Of a stretch of 64,000 bases of DNA, positions 1-8,128 are shown piece after piece (within the stretch, counting starts at the first letter, position 1; every line of letters starts with the position of its first letter). The stretch spans positions 1-64,000 of the forward strand of contig BDSY01000032.1 of the NCBI GenBank assembly GCA_002897895.1, read 5' to 3'. The stretch comes from a bacterium BMS3Abin06 (GTDB lineage Bacteria > Nitrospirota > Thermodesulfovibrionia > UBA6902). The translations under genes were made by a program, and so were the position numbers. Under the pieces are notes generated by a model that saw nothing but the letters and a program-made list of their open reading frames with translations, made no database searches and was not told the origin of the DNA.

Positions 1-1
1 A

Positions 2-145
2 TACAAAATCCATGAACTGTTGAAACCTTCCGCAACAAAACTATACCGGTATATAAAGATAAAAGGGAAAGCAAATCCTTTTAATCCGGAATACCGTGAA
101 TATTTTCAGATGAGAAGGCTCTTGTCATACACAGTAGCGATATAA
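2..145 (+). CDS. Group II intron reverse transcriptase/maturase, C-terminal end (partial)
   Basis: Frame 2 is open from the window edge and ends at a TAA at 143-145. It gives about 47 residues containing KIKGKANPFNPEYREYF. A K(V/I)(K/R)G-A-(N/S)PF-P-(W/Y)-Y(F/W) ending is typical of group II intron-encoded maturases without an endonuclease domain. The RT and most of the X domain lie outside the window. A domain V/VI-like RNA follows at once, as expected for an intron ORF sitting in domain IV. Only the tail is visible, so the assignment leans on the downstream RNA. Confidence 0.6.
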   Translation, partial: YKIHELLKPSATKLYRYIKIKGKANPFNPEYREYFQMRRLLSYTVAI

Positions 146-203
146 CAGTGAAAGTTAACAAACAACTGCCGGGTTTAAGTAAAATAGAACCTTACAGAGG
201 CTT

Positions 204-280
204 GAGCTGTGTGCCGGGAAACTTGCTTGCACAGTTCTTAGGCGGCATCGGAGCCGTGAGGCTCCCGACCTACCCGGGAT
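204..280 (+). ncRNA. Group II intron domains V-VI and 3' end
   Basis: From 204 the sequence GAGCTGTGTGCC...GGAAAC...GCACAGTTC forms the hairpin of intron domain V, the catalytic triad-bearing element. A GC-rich hairpin at about 243-266 follows, leading into CCTACCCG with a bulged-A candidate, as in domain VI. The intron probably ends near 278-280 (…GGGAT). The order maturase tail, then DV, then DVI is the canonical arrangement. The exact 3' splice boundary is inferred. Confidence 0.65.
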
Positions 281-321
281 GAAAAAAATAACAATAAAAT
301 ACAGTAAGTTCTATACTTAAG

Positions 322-459
322 AGTACCGAGTTCTCTTTTAACATGTTGATTCTAAAGAAAACGTCATGACCACGCAGTTGTCATTCCCGCTTGTCGGGAA
401 TCCGGGAAAATCAAAGGGTTATAGATTCCGGACAAGCCGGAATGACAGAACTCGGTACT
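322..459. mobile_element. MITE-A copy 1 (138 bp, 13-bp perfect terminal inverted repeats)
   Basis: The element begins AGTACCGAGTTCT and ends with its exact reverse complement AGAACTCGGTACT. It is practically identical over its full 138 bp to 53720-53857. Identity extends a few bases outward (CTTAAG on the left, GTCGAGTT on the right). Inside is a second nested palindrome of the GTCATTCCCG...CGGAATGAC type. It has no coding capacity; an open frame through it is incidental. It lies directly between the group II intron end and a broken carbonic anhydrase gene. Confidence 0.75.
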
Positions 460-473
460 GTCGAGTTCTATAT

Positions 474-713
474 ATGCGAGTCTTAAAAAATCTTTTTGAC
501 AAAAATAAGAAATGGTCAAACAAAATAAAAGAAGCTGACCCTGATTTCTTCACAAAGCTTTCTTTGCAGCAAAGCCCTGAATATTTATGGATTGGATGTT
601 CTGATAGCCGTGTGCCAGCAAATGAAATTGTGGATATGCTGCCAGGTGGAATATTTGTTCACCGGAATATTGCTAACCTTGTAATCCATACGGACCTGAT
701 CTGCCGGGCGTAA
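474..713 (+). pseudogene. Truncated beta-class carbonic anhydrase
   Basis: About 75 residues match the N-terminus of the Can/CynT type: [25 protein letters not shown] and [15 protein letters not shown]. The CxDSR zinc/catalytic-dyad segment is present. A full enzyme of about 210-220 residues also needs the HxxC zinc ligands, and these are missing: the frame stops at 711-713, just after the first third. A MITE abuts the 5' side, so neither promoter nor 3' part is intact. It is probably non-functional, left by rearrangement around the intron/MITE cluster. 714-874 holds no gene. Confidence 0.75.
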
Positions 714-874
714 GAGTTTAGAATAACAACCTTGACAATGAAAATTGAATTATATTAAATTGAAACAATTGATTAAATAGTTATGGAGATCAGGAATTGA
801 GTCTTCCGGTTATTTTAAATACAATAAATGCAATGCGATTAATGAAGGTAAAGGCGGAATAGATTATTATACCG

Positions 875-1597
875 TTGAACACCGATATCTCCTATCCGCT
901 TGCCTTTCTTGCAGGTATCCTCTCTTTTCTTTCCCCCTGTGTATTGCCGCTGCTGCCTTCATATGTTTCATACATAACAGGCGTATCGTTCGAGGACCTT
1001 ACCGGCAATGTGGACAGAAGCAGGGTAAGATTTCTCACTATAACAAATTCTCTTGCGTATATACTCGGATTTTCTTCTGTTTTTACATTGCTCGGCGCCT
1101 CATCTTCTGCTGTCGGGGGATTTTTTTTCCAGTACCAGGACCGGATAAGGATCACAGGCGGCATTCTGATTATTATCTTCGGCCTTTTTGTCGCCGGTTT
1201 TCTGAAGCTCGACTTTCTCATGAGGGAGAAGAAGCTTCATCTGAATTTCAAACCCGCGGGATATGCAGGCACATTTTTCGTGGGCATGGCCTTTGCAGTG
1301 GGATGGACTCCCTGTATCGGGCCCATACTCGGCTCCATATTAATGTATGCAGGCGCAAAGGGATCGCTTATCTACGGCGTTAAACTGCTCTCAATATATT
1401 CTCTCGGCCTGGGCATACCCTTTCTTCTCTCATCACTTGCTTTAAATACATTCCTGAGTTATTCAAGAAAACTTCAGAGGCACATGAAGTCCGTAATGAT
1501 CGTAAGCGGAATACTACTTGTTCTGTTCGGTATTATGCTGCTTACGGACATGGTGGCAGGGATGGTGGCATTGCTTCCTAACTTTACTATTATGTAG
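875..1597 (+). CDS. ccdA: CcdA-type cytochrome c biogenesis transmembrane protein
   Basis: 240 residues with about six membrane spans. The two conserved membrane cysteines are present: SFLSPCVLPLLPSY (C22, first span) and VGWTPCIGPILGS (C147, fourth span). CcdA passes electrons from cytoplasmic thioredoxin across the membrane to periplasmic thioredoxin-like proteins, which keep apocytochrome CxxCH cysteines reduced. It opens the ccm cluster, whose thioredoxin (2306) and CcmH (1790) are the likely recipients. The start is a TTG with AAGGCGG about 20 nt upstream, so the start site is not certain. Confidence 0.9.
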   Translation: MNTDISYPLAFLAGILSFLSPCVLPLLPSYVSYITGVSFEDLTGNVDRSRVRFLTITNSLAYILGFSSVFTLLGASSSAVGGFFFQYQDRIRITGGILIIIFGLFVAGFLKLDFLMREKKLHLNFKPAGYAGTFFVGMAFAVGWTPCIGPILGSILMYAGAKGSLIYGVKLLSIYSLGLGIPFLLSSLALNTFLSYSRKLQRHMKSVMIVSGILLVLFGIMLLTDMVAGMVALLPNFTIM

Positions 1598-1609
1598 AAT
1601 GAATAGTTT

Positions 1610-1709
1610 AGCTATCAGCTTTTAGAATAAATAATCAGCACTCAAAAATGGCTATGAAAATAGATAACATCCGAAATATGTCTTTGCTGAGGGCTGATTG
1701 CTGATAGCT
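1610..1709. repeat. Inverted-repeat element with AGCTATCAGC ends
   Basis: AGCTATCAGC at 1610 is matched by its exact complement GCTGATAGCT at 1700-1709, bounding about 100 bp of non-coding DNA between ccdA and ccmH. The right end (…GCTGATAGCTGAACGCTTAC) recurs at 9958-9989 with few changes. It behaves like another small palindromic dispersed family. Whether it terminates or insulates transcription inside the ccm cluster cannot be told. Confidence 0.5.
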
Positions 1710-1789
1710 GAACGCTTACGAACGGAGTTCATAATTCCTTCACATTGAACTTTTAAAATTATATGTCTTTTCTTAAAACAGATTCTGCA

Positions 1790-2278
1790 ATGAATAAAAA
1801 TAAAATTTATAAAAAGGGCATGTACCTTTTCATGATTTTGTCTCTTTTTTTAATTCCGAATTTCTCCTATGGCAGAGAGATTTCACGGATGGAGCTTGAA
1901 GAGGTCACGAATCTCATCATGAGCCCTGGATGCAATTATATATATACACTTACCAACTGTCCCTCTGCACAGGCGGCACAGATGAAGGAGCTTATCAAGG
2001 ACAGGCTTAAAAAGGGCGAGAGCAGGGAATCCATTCTTGCATATTTTGAGGATGTTTACGGGCCGAAGATACTGGCGCAGCCTTCAAAAAAGGGATTTTA
2101 TCTCATTGCCTGGTGGTTTCCTTATTTTCTCCTGCTTGATGTATTTATACTGGCCGGGGTTTTCCTCTTTCTGTGGCGTAAAAGATCGCGCACAAAGGAT
2201 ATGCACTCTGAAGATATAAATCCGGAGATGGAAACGCTTCTGGAAGATGAGGTGCGGAGGGAGAGGGAGGATGAATAA
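1790..2278 (+). CDS. ccmH: CcmH/CycL-like cytochrome c maturation protein, non-classical Cys spacing
   Basis: From the internal ATG at 1790 the protein begins with a signal peptide (MNKNKIYKKGMYLF..., hydrophobic core, SYG). A CcmH-type domain follows: GCNYIYTLTNCPS, then AAQMKELIKDRLKKGES, YFEDVYGPKILAQP, and a C-terminal membrane anchor with a basic/acidic tail. Classical CcmH has LRCxxC to reduce apocytochrome. Here the two cysteines (C48, C57) are eight residues apart. An in-frame ATG at 1763 would add nine residues; neither start has a clear ribosome site. Position in the ccm cluster supports the call. Confidence 0.75.
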   Translation: MNKNKIYKKGMYLFMILSLFLIPNFSYGREISRMELEEVTNLIMSPGCNYIYTLTNCPSAQAAQMKELIKDRLKKGESRESILAYFEDVYGPKILAQPSKKGFYLIAWWFPYFLLLDVFILAGVFLFLWRKRSRTKDMHSEDINPEMETLLEDEVRREREDE

Positions 2279-2305
2279 TTACGAATTAGGAATGGGATAT
2301 CCGGT

Positions 2306-2872
2306 ATGAAACCCCTGTTAAAGATTTTGTTATGGCTGCCGGTTGTGATTTTGATTGTTGCGGCTGTTACAGGGAAATTCGGCGGCACTGACAAGGGGGG
2401 AAAACGTAACCTCCGTCCGCTGATCGGTGAGCAGGCACGGGATTTTACTTTTGCCGATCTTGAAGGGAGGGAGGTCTCCCTGTCGGATTTTTACGGGAAG
2501 AAGGTTGTATTCCTGAATGTCTGGGCTACGTGGTGTCCCTCGTGTAAAGATGAACTGCCGTCACTCCAGAGGTTGTATGAGAAATTCCAGGGAGATGATT
2601 TTGAGATACTGGCTGTAAGCATAGACGCTGCGGGAAAGAAGGCAGTTGCGCCCTACATGAAAAAATACGGCTACACGTTTAAGGCCCTCCTTGATCCGGC
2701 CGGCTCTGTTCAACTGCTTTACGGCACAACAGGCGTGCCCGAGTCTTTTGTTATTGATAAAAAGGGCCTTGTTGCCTTTGTCGAGATCGGGCCGGGCGAC
2801 TGGACCGATTCCAGAAGACAGGCATTAATCAGGGGGCTGATAAACGAACGGGACACGGAGGCAGGCGGATGA
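2306..2872 (+). CDS. TlpA/ResA/CcmG-family membrane-anchored thioredoxin
   Basis: 188 residues: an N-terminal membrane anchor (about 5-25), then a thioredoxin fold with WATWCPSCKDELPSLQ (C77/C80) and the cis-Pro segment GVPESFVID. The protein should sit on the periplasmic face and reduce apocytochrome c or CcmH, taking electrons from CcdA. Its TGA overlaps the ATG of ccmE (ATGA), so the genes are translationally coupled. Length and anchor fit the CcmG/ResA group; which paralogue is not resolvable by eye. Confidence 0.86.
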   Translation: MKPLLKILLWLPVVILIVAAVTGKFGGTDKGGKRNLRPLIGEQARDFTFADLEGREVSLSDFYGKKVVFLNVWATWCPSCKDELPSLQRLYEKFQGDDFEILAVSIDAAGKKAVAPYMKKYGYTFKALLDPAGSVQLLYGTTGVPESFVIDKKGLVAFVEIGPGDWTDSRRQALIRGLINERDTEAGG

Positions 2873-3282
2873 GAGCCAGGCAGAAGACAGTTCTTTTTGC
2901 GGTTATTTTGATAGCGGCTTCTTTTATTTATCTGATGTTTCTCGGGATGGAAGAAGGCAGTATGTATTATCTTGAGGTGTCGGAGTTCTTTGGCAGGCTT
3001 GACGAGCTGGGACAGACGAAGGTCAGGATCAACGGAGAAATTGTCCCCGGCAGTCTGAATTACGACACCAATAAAATGAAACTTGAATTTTCTCTTAAGG
3101 ATATCAATGGTTCTCAGGAGCTTAAAGTCGTGTACAATGGAACCCCGCCCGACCTCCTTGAAGAGGAAGGAGTTACACTTGTAGCAGAAGGCTCTTATAA
3201 TAAAAAAAGAGGCATATTCGAGGCAAAAAAACTGCTTGTTAAATGCCCTTCAAAATATGAAAAGAAAGAGGAGGATGCATGA
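2869..3282 (+). CDS. ccmE: CcmE haem chaperone, cysteine (CxxxY) type
   Basis: 137 residues: one N-terminal membrane span, then an OB-fold-like domain (VRINGEIVPGSLNYD, LKVVYNGTPPDLLEEE, LVAEGSYN, IFEAKKLLVKCPSKYE). E. coli CcmE binds haem through His in HxxxY. Here the position is cysteine: C126-P-S-K-Y130. This CxxxY form is known from archaea and Desulfovibrio (so-called System I*). CcmE takes haem exported by CcmABCD and hands it to CcmF/H. It overlaps ccmF by 4 bp. Confidence 0.87.
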   Translation: MRARQKTVLFAVILIAASFIYLMFLGMEEGSMYYLEVSEFFGRLDELGQTKVRINGEIVPGSLNYDTNKMKLEFSLKDINGSQELKVVYNGTPPDLLEEEGVTLVAEGSYNKKRGIFEAKKLLVKCPSKYEKKEEDA

Positions 3283-5285
3283 CGGATTTTGGAAAGTATT
3301 CACTCCTTTTTTCACTCATCCTCTCCCTTGTCGTTAATATCGGCTTAATGATCGGTATCAGGAAGAGGGACGGAAGATTCATTGAGATGTCTTACAGGGG
3401 ATCCACCGGGGTCTTTGTCTTTTTGACGTTAGCTACTGCCGTCCTTATATATTCATTTATAACGGATAATTTCAGGATTGAATACGTGGCATCATATTCC
3501 GAGAAGAGTCTCCCCCTCTTTTATAAAATAACCGGGTTATGGGCAGGGCAAAAGGGCTCCCTCCTTTTCTGGGCATGGCTTCTTTCCCTCTTTACATTTA
3601 TAACCGTTAAGCGGGATGAAAATAATCTCAATGCTGCATTTCTCCCCTATGTTCTTCTGTTTTTAAACCTGACGACAATGTTTTTTCTCGTTCTTGTTAA
3701 TTTCGTTACCCCCCCGTTTGAGATGCTGGCCACACTTCCGGCAGACGGCAACGGCCTTAATCCAATGCTGCAAAACCCCGGTATGGTTTTTCATCCGCCT
3801 ACACTCTATCTCGGTTACGTCGGATTTACCGTGCCCTTTGCCTTTGCCATGGCTGCCCTGGTAACGGGCGATCTCGGTGACTGGTGGATAAGGAAGACAA
3901 GGGCATGGACCCTGTTTTCATGGGTATTCCTGACCCTCGGCATAGTGTTCGGGGGCTGGTGGGCATATAAAGAACTCGGATGGGGAGGCGTCTGGGCATG
4001 GGACCCGGTTGAAAACTCATCCTTTATGCCCTGGCTTACGGCAACAGCCTTTCTTCATTCCGTAATAATCCAGGAAAAGAGGGGAATGCTCAAGATATGG
4101 AATCTTTCCCTGATCCTGCTGACCTTTTCTTTAAGTATCTTCGGCACATTTATCACAAGGAGCGGCATTATTTCCTCAGTTCATGCCTTCGGGCAGTCAC
4201 CTGTAGGTTTTGTCTTTCTGGGATTTTTGCTGCTGGCCCTGGCCGCAGGCATCTGGCTTATCCTGACAAGATATGAAAAACTGAAAGAAAAAAATCCGAG
4301 GATCGAGGCATTCCTCTCAAGGGAAAGCTCTTTTTTATACAATAATATAGTTCTTGTCGGCATATGTTTTGCGACTTTCTGGGGCACTATATTCCCCCTG
4401 ATATCCGAGGCTGTCAAGGGGGTGAAGATCTCGGTGGGGCCGCCTTTTTTTAATACTATCAATGCGCCTCTGTTCCTGCTCCTGCTCATTCTGATGGCCG
4501 CAGGTCCCCTTCTTGCCTGGCGCAGGACATCGTTAAAGGGGATATACAGGAACTTTTTGATCCCCTTTGTATTTATGGGGATATCTACGTCTTTCCTGTA
4601 TGCCGCAGGGGTCAGGGAGTTTATGCCACTCGCTTTTTATTCCTTTTCAGTCTTTGTCGTGGTTTCAATTGCAAGGGAATTTTATCTCGGCACAAGGGCC
4701 GGTGTGAAGAACAGGGGGCAAGGATGGTTCTCATCATTTCGGGGCCTCATTACAAGGAACCGCAGGAGATACGGGGGATTTGTGGTTCATATAGGGATGG
4801 TCTGTATTTTTATCGGCCTTGCAGGTTACGGCTACTATCAATATAAAGAAGATTTTCTCCTTTTCAAAGGCCAGGAGGTTGATGTGAAAAATTATCGCCT
4901 GAAATATGCAGACCTGAAAAGTTTCAAGAAATGGAATTATGAAGGCGTGGGCGCCCTGATAGAAGTTCAGAGGTCCGGAAAGTTCAAAGGGACTGTAAGG
5001 CCGGAAAAGAGGTTTTATAAAAAACAGGAGCCGACTACCGAGGTTGCCGTTATGAGCGGCATATTCGAGGATCTTTATTTAATCCTCGGCGGCTGGAACA
5101 GGGATGGCTCCATCTCATTGACTGTAGTGATAAACCCCCTCATTTCATGGATATGGTACGGCACGGGGGTGGTCATTCTGGGCATACTATGGGCGGTTAT
5201 GCCTGCGAGGCGCAGGGATGAGGCAATTGATGTCCTTGAAAAAGATATGGTTCTGCTTCTGAAAGGGGTTGAGAGAGTTCCATGA
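3279..5285 (+). CDS. ccmF: CcmF haem lyase
   Basis: 668 residues, about 14-15 membrane spans. The WWD haem-handling loop is clear: GWWAYKELGWGGVWAWDPVE with NSSFMPWL following. The segment near 165-180 (NPGMVFHPPTLYLGY) holds one of the conserved histidines. A periplasmic domain before the last span (about 545-625) is also typical. CcmF with CcmH ligates haem to apocytochrome. The length matches the family. Start and stop overlap both neighbours (ATGA). Confidence 0.95.
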   Translation: MTDFGKYSLLFSLILSLVVNIGLMIGIRKRDGRFIEMSYRGSTGVFVFLTLATAVLIYSFITDNFRIEYVASYSEKSLPLFYKITGLWAGQKGSLLFWAWLLSLFTFITVKRDENNLNAAFLPYVLLFLNLTTMFFLVLVNFVTPPFEMLATLPADGNGLNPMLQNPGMVFHPPTLYLGYVGFTVPFAFAMAALVTGDLGDWWIRKTRAWTLFSWVFLTLGIVFGGWWAYKELGWGGVWAWDPVENSSFMPWLTATAFLHSVIIQEKRGMLKIWNLSLILLTFSLSIFGTFITRSGIISSVHAFGQSPVGFVFLGFLLLALAAGIWLILTRYEKLKEKNPRIEAFLSRESSFLYNNIVLVGICFATFWGTIFPLISEAVKGVKISVGPPFFNTINAPLFLLLLILMAAGPLLAWRRTSLKGIYRNFLIPFVFMGISTSFLYAAGVREFMPLAFYSFSVFVVVSIAREFYLGTRAGVKNRGQGWFSSFRGLITRNRRRYGGFVVHIGMVCIFIGLAGYGYYQYKEDFLLFKGQEVDVKNYRLKYADLKSFKKWNYEGVGALIEVQRSGKFKGTVRPEKRFYKKQEPTTEVAVMSGIFEDLYLILGGWNRDGSISLTVVINPLISWIWYGTGVVILGILWAVMPARRRDEAIDVLEKDMVLLLKGVERVP

Positions 5286-5644
5286 TAATACTGTTTTTCA
5301 TCTTAATGTTAATCTTTCTTGTATACATTTTTCTTCCCCTTATGAAGGAGATTTACTGGCCTTTTACAAAAAAGGGTGAGCTTGCAGAGATACAGAGGAA
5401 CAAGAAAGAGGGTATCCGGGCAATATCCGATATAGATTTTGAGTTTGAGGTAGGGAAGCTGACAGGAGAGGACTATGCATCTACAAGGGACTTCCTGAAA
5501 AGGCAGGCCGTGCCTGCGCTCGAAAAAGAGAGGGATTTCTCAAAAAGGCTTTTTTCAAGACCGAAAAAAGAGATTACAAAAGGCCTTAAAAAAGCGATTA
5601 CAGGAGAGGTGTTACGAATTTGCGGAAAAAAATTGTCTTTATAA
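5282..5644 (+). CDS. Small CcmI-like membrane protein
   Basis: 120 residues with one N-terminal span (ILFFILMLIFLVYIFLPL), then a charged cytoplasmic stretch with AISDIDFEFEVGKLTGEDYASTRDFL. That segment resembles the N-terminal part of CcmI, where a membrane helix precedes a short leucine-zipper-like region with D(L/I)-(Y/F)EFEVGKL-E-DY. The TPR part of true CcmI is absent. It overlaps the next gene by 25 bp. The function (apocytochrome chaperone) is inferred from location and this motif only. Confidence 0.55.
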   Translation: MIILFFILMLIFLVYIFLPLMKEIYWPFTKKGELAEIQRNKKEGIRAISDIDFEFEVGKLTGEDYASTRDFLKRQAVPALEKERDFSKRLFSRPKKEITKGLKKAITGEVLRICGKKLSL

Positions 5645-6747
5645 CATTTTCCCTTTTATTAATTGCAGCCAGTGCCTTTGCATTGTCTCTGAATGTAATT
5701 GTAACCAACGCAACAAAAGGTGAGAAACTGCCCGGCTATCCCTTTAAAATAGTTGTTGTTAATCCAAAGAAATCCGGCGGACTTGAGTTTTTAAAAGAAG
5801 ATGAATTCATGACCGGTCCGGCAGGGACATTTCAGGGCGATGTAGATGTCTCTTCAGGCAAGGCCATCTTAGGCGAAATAAATTACAAGGGGGTTTCTTA
5901 CTATTCACCTCTGATTAAGATAGAGGAGGGACAGGAAGATTATATAATAGACTTCAATGTATATGAAATAACGGACGATGTCAAAAATATAGAGATATCA
6001 CAAAGGACCATGAAGATTATGCCCTATGACGCTAAAACCCTCCTCGTATACGATACATTGACAATAGAAAACAACAGCAGGCTTACATATGTGGGGAAGT
6101 ACAATGAAGAATCAAAGGTTACCCAGACCCTGTTTATTCCTCTTCCACCGGGGTATTCATTGATGAGTATCCGGGGTGTTGACCAGGAGGGGGTATATAC
6201 TTTTTCAAACGGGATAGCGTCCCGGAGCGAAATTCTCCCTGGGAAAAGCTCTGTTTTTCTTAACTACTTCGTAAAAAGCGATATAGGTATTTTTGACATG
6301 TCCATGCAAGGTAAAGACGACAGCCCTTCCATTAAAAAAACGTCCGTTTTTTTTCAGAACAAGGAAAAATGGAAGGTTCAATCCTCAAACCTTCAGGTGG
6401 CCGGTGAGAGACAGTTTGAAGGCGGGGTTTACGGAACATTCCAGGTGTGGGAGGGCACCGACCTGAAAAGGATTAAATTTAAAGTGCTCTCCCCTTCTTA
6501 CCGGGGTGGTTTCAATTTATGGTATGTCTCGATTTTATCGGCCATGATTATCTCTCTGTGCGGGCTTCTGATTATGAAAGGAAGGATTTACAGATGGTAT
6601 ATGGCGAAGGAGAAAAAGAGGCTGGAAGGAATACTTGAAAGACTCGGAAGCGAGGCTGACAAAGAGGATTTAAGCGGGTATTACAAGCCCTTCCGGAATG
6701 TCCTGGAAAACAGGAGAAGGGATATAGAAGAGAGGCTCGGCCGTTGA
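5620..6747 (+). CDS. Exported membrane-anchored protein of the ccm cluster, unknown function
   Basis: 375 residues: signal peptide (RKKIVFITFSLLLIAASAFA), a large predicted periplasmic beta-rich region (about 20-300), one membrane span near 305-325 (LWYVSILSAMIISLCGLLI), and a basic cytoplasmic coiled tail (AKEKKRLEGILERLG). I recognise no catalytic motif. The start is a TTG inside the end of the previous gene, and its stop overlaps ccmA (TTGA). It is therefore part of the ccm operon, and a scaffold or apocytochrome-handling role is plausible. Confidence 0.7.
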   Translation: MRKKIVFITFSLLLIAASAFALSLNVIVTNATKGEKLPGYPFKIVVVNPKKSGGLEFLKEDEFMTGPAGTFQGDVDVSSGKAILGEINYKGVSYYSPLIKIEEGQEDYIIDFNVYEITDDVKNIEISQRTMKIMPYDAKTLLVYDTLTIENNSRLTYVGKYNEESKVTQTLFIPLPPGYSLMSIRGVDQEGVYTFSNGIASRSEILPGKSSVFLNYFVKSDIGIFDMSMQGKDDSPSIKKTSVFFQNKEKWKVQSSNLQVAGERQFEGGVYGTFQVWEGTDLKRIKFKVLSPSYRGGFNLWYVSILSAMIISLCGLLIMKGRIYRWYMAKEKKRLEGILERLGSEADKEDLSGYYKPFRNVLENRRRDIEERLGR

Positions 6748-7448
6748 ATATTATAGAGTTAAGGGGTGTGGGGAAACAGTATCATTCAAAGACCGCACTG
6801 AGTGGAATAGATATGAGTATCGGAGAGGGAGACTCCGTGACTGTCTTCGGCCCCAATGGAGCGGGCAAGACAACACTGCTTAAGATTATCTCAGGTCTTA
6901 TGCAGGCAACAAGAGGCAAAACATTCTATAACAATAAAGTATATTCCGAAAGCGATATAAAGAAAGAAGTCTTTTATCTCGGACACAAGACAGCCCTTTA
7001 CAATGCACTTACAGTACAGGAGAATATGAATTTTATCTGCAGGCTCTTTTCGCTTGACCACCGGGGGAAATCCATAGAGAATGCTTTAAGGGATCATGGC
7101 CTGTGGGAAAGGCGGATGGATCCGGTGAATGAGCTTTCGCAGGGAATGAAAAAAAGGCTTGCCCTTGCAAAGGGTTTTATTACGAATCCTGAGGTCTTTA
7201 TCCTTGACGAGCCTTTTACAGGCCTTGACCTTGGATGGAGGTCGTCCGTGCTTTCAAAAATAAAGAATATCAGGAAACGGGGAAAATCCGTTGTGATTTC
7301 GACCCACCTGGTGGAAGAGGGTTATGCGCTTGCAGATCGCGTGGCGTTTCTGCACAAGGGGAAACTTTTGTTCATTAAAAAAAAAGAAGAAGCCGAAATA
7401 GGAGAGATATACAGTCTGTTTGATTCACTCGGAGAAAATATAAGATGA
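6744..7448 (+). CDS. ccmA: CcmA haem exporter ATP-binding subunit
   Basis: 234 residues of an ABC ATPase: Walker A GPNGAGKTT, Q-loop region, signature LSQGMKKRLALA, Walker B VFILDEPFTGLD, and the H-loop STHLVEEG. It works with CcmB and CcmC to release holo-CcmE. The TTG start overlaps the upstream stop, and its stop overlaps ccmB (ATGA). Length is normal for CcmA, shorter than most ABC ATPases. Confidence 0.92.
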   Translation: MNIIELRGVGKQYHSKTALSGIDMSIGEGDSVTVFGPNGAGKTTLLKIISGLMQATRGKTFYNNKVYSESDIKKEVFYLGHKTALYNALTVQENMNFICRLFSLDHRGKSIENALRDHGLWERRMDPVNELSQGMKKRLALAKGFITNPEVFILDEPFTGLDLGWRSSVLSKIKNIRKRGKSVVISTHLVEEGYALADRVAFLHKGKLLFIKKKEEAEIGEIYSLFDSLGENIR

Positions 7449-8122
7449 AGTTCATGCACGATGCTGTTTCGATCCTGAGAAAAGATATCCTTTTAGAGAT
7501 AAGGGGCAAGGAGTCCCTCAGTCTCATGCTTTTTCTTTCATTGCTCTTCCTCGTTATATTCAACTTTGCCCTTGACATAGACAAAGAGAATGTTTCTTTG
7601 CTGGCATCGGGGATACTCTGGGTAATATTTTCGTTCACGGGAATTCTGGGCATGGGCAGGACATCAATGTCTGAAAGGGATGAAGAGGCCTACTTAAGTA
7701 TAGTTTTTTCGCCCGTATCCGCAGAAAGCTTTTATGCCGGCAAGGTACTGAGCAATCTTCTCTTCCTTTTATTAATGGAAGCCTTTACACTGGTTTTTTT
7801 TGCAGTCCTGTTTGATTTTGAGAAGATCATAGGCATGCTCCCGCAATTGCTGCCTGTACTTTTATTAGGGACACTCGGATTTGCCCTGGTGGGCACACTC
7901 TTTTCGTTTCTTGCAACCGCCTCAAGGTACGGCGAGGTTCTGCTGCCTTTCCTCTATCTGCCCGTGGTAGTGCCGGTCATACTCGGGGGCGTATCATCCA
8001 TGGATATAATTTTAAATGGAAAACCGGGGGGGCCGGGCAGGTGGCTTCAGATAATGGCTGTTTTTGATATGCTATATCTTTCAATTTCCCTGCTGCTGTT
8101 CAGGTATATTATAGAGGACTGA
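7445..8122 (+). CDS. ccmB: CcmB haem exporter membrane subunit
   Basis: 225 residues with six predicted spans. It contains the CcmB-like LRKDILLEIRGKESL start and the segment ERDEEAYLSIVFSPVSAESFYAGK after the second span, followed by hydrophobic helices with PVVVPVILG. It is the permease partner of CcmA. The gene is directly between ccmA and ccmC with a 4-bp overlap upstream and 6 bp downstream. Confidence 0.9.
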   Translation: MKFMHDAVSILRKDILLEIRGKESLSLMLFLSLLFLVIFNFALDIDKENVSLLASGILWVIFSFTGILGMGRTSMSERDEEAYLSIVFSPVSAESFYAGKVLSNLLFLLLMEAFTLVFFAVLFDFEKIIGMLPQLLPVLLLGTLGFALVGTLFSFLATASRYGEVLLPFLYLPVVVPVILGGVSSMDIILNGKPGGPGRWLQIMAVFDMLYLSISLLLFRYIIED

Positions 8123-8128
8123 ATTAAG

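Noticed and set aside
366-473. N-terminal extension of the carbonic anhydrase fragment
   Set aside because: It is the translation of MITE-A; the family similarity starts only at about 483.
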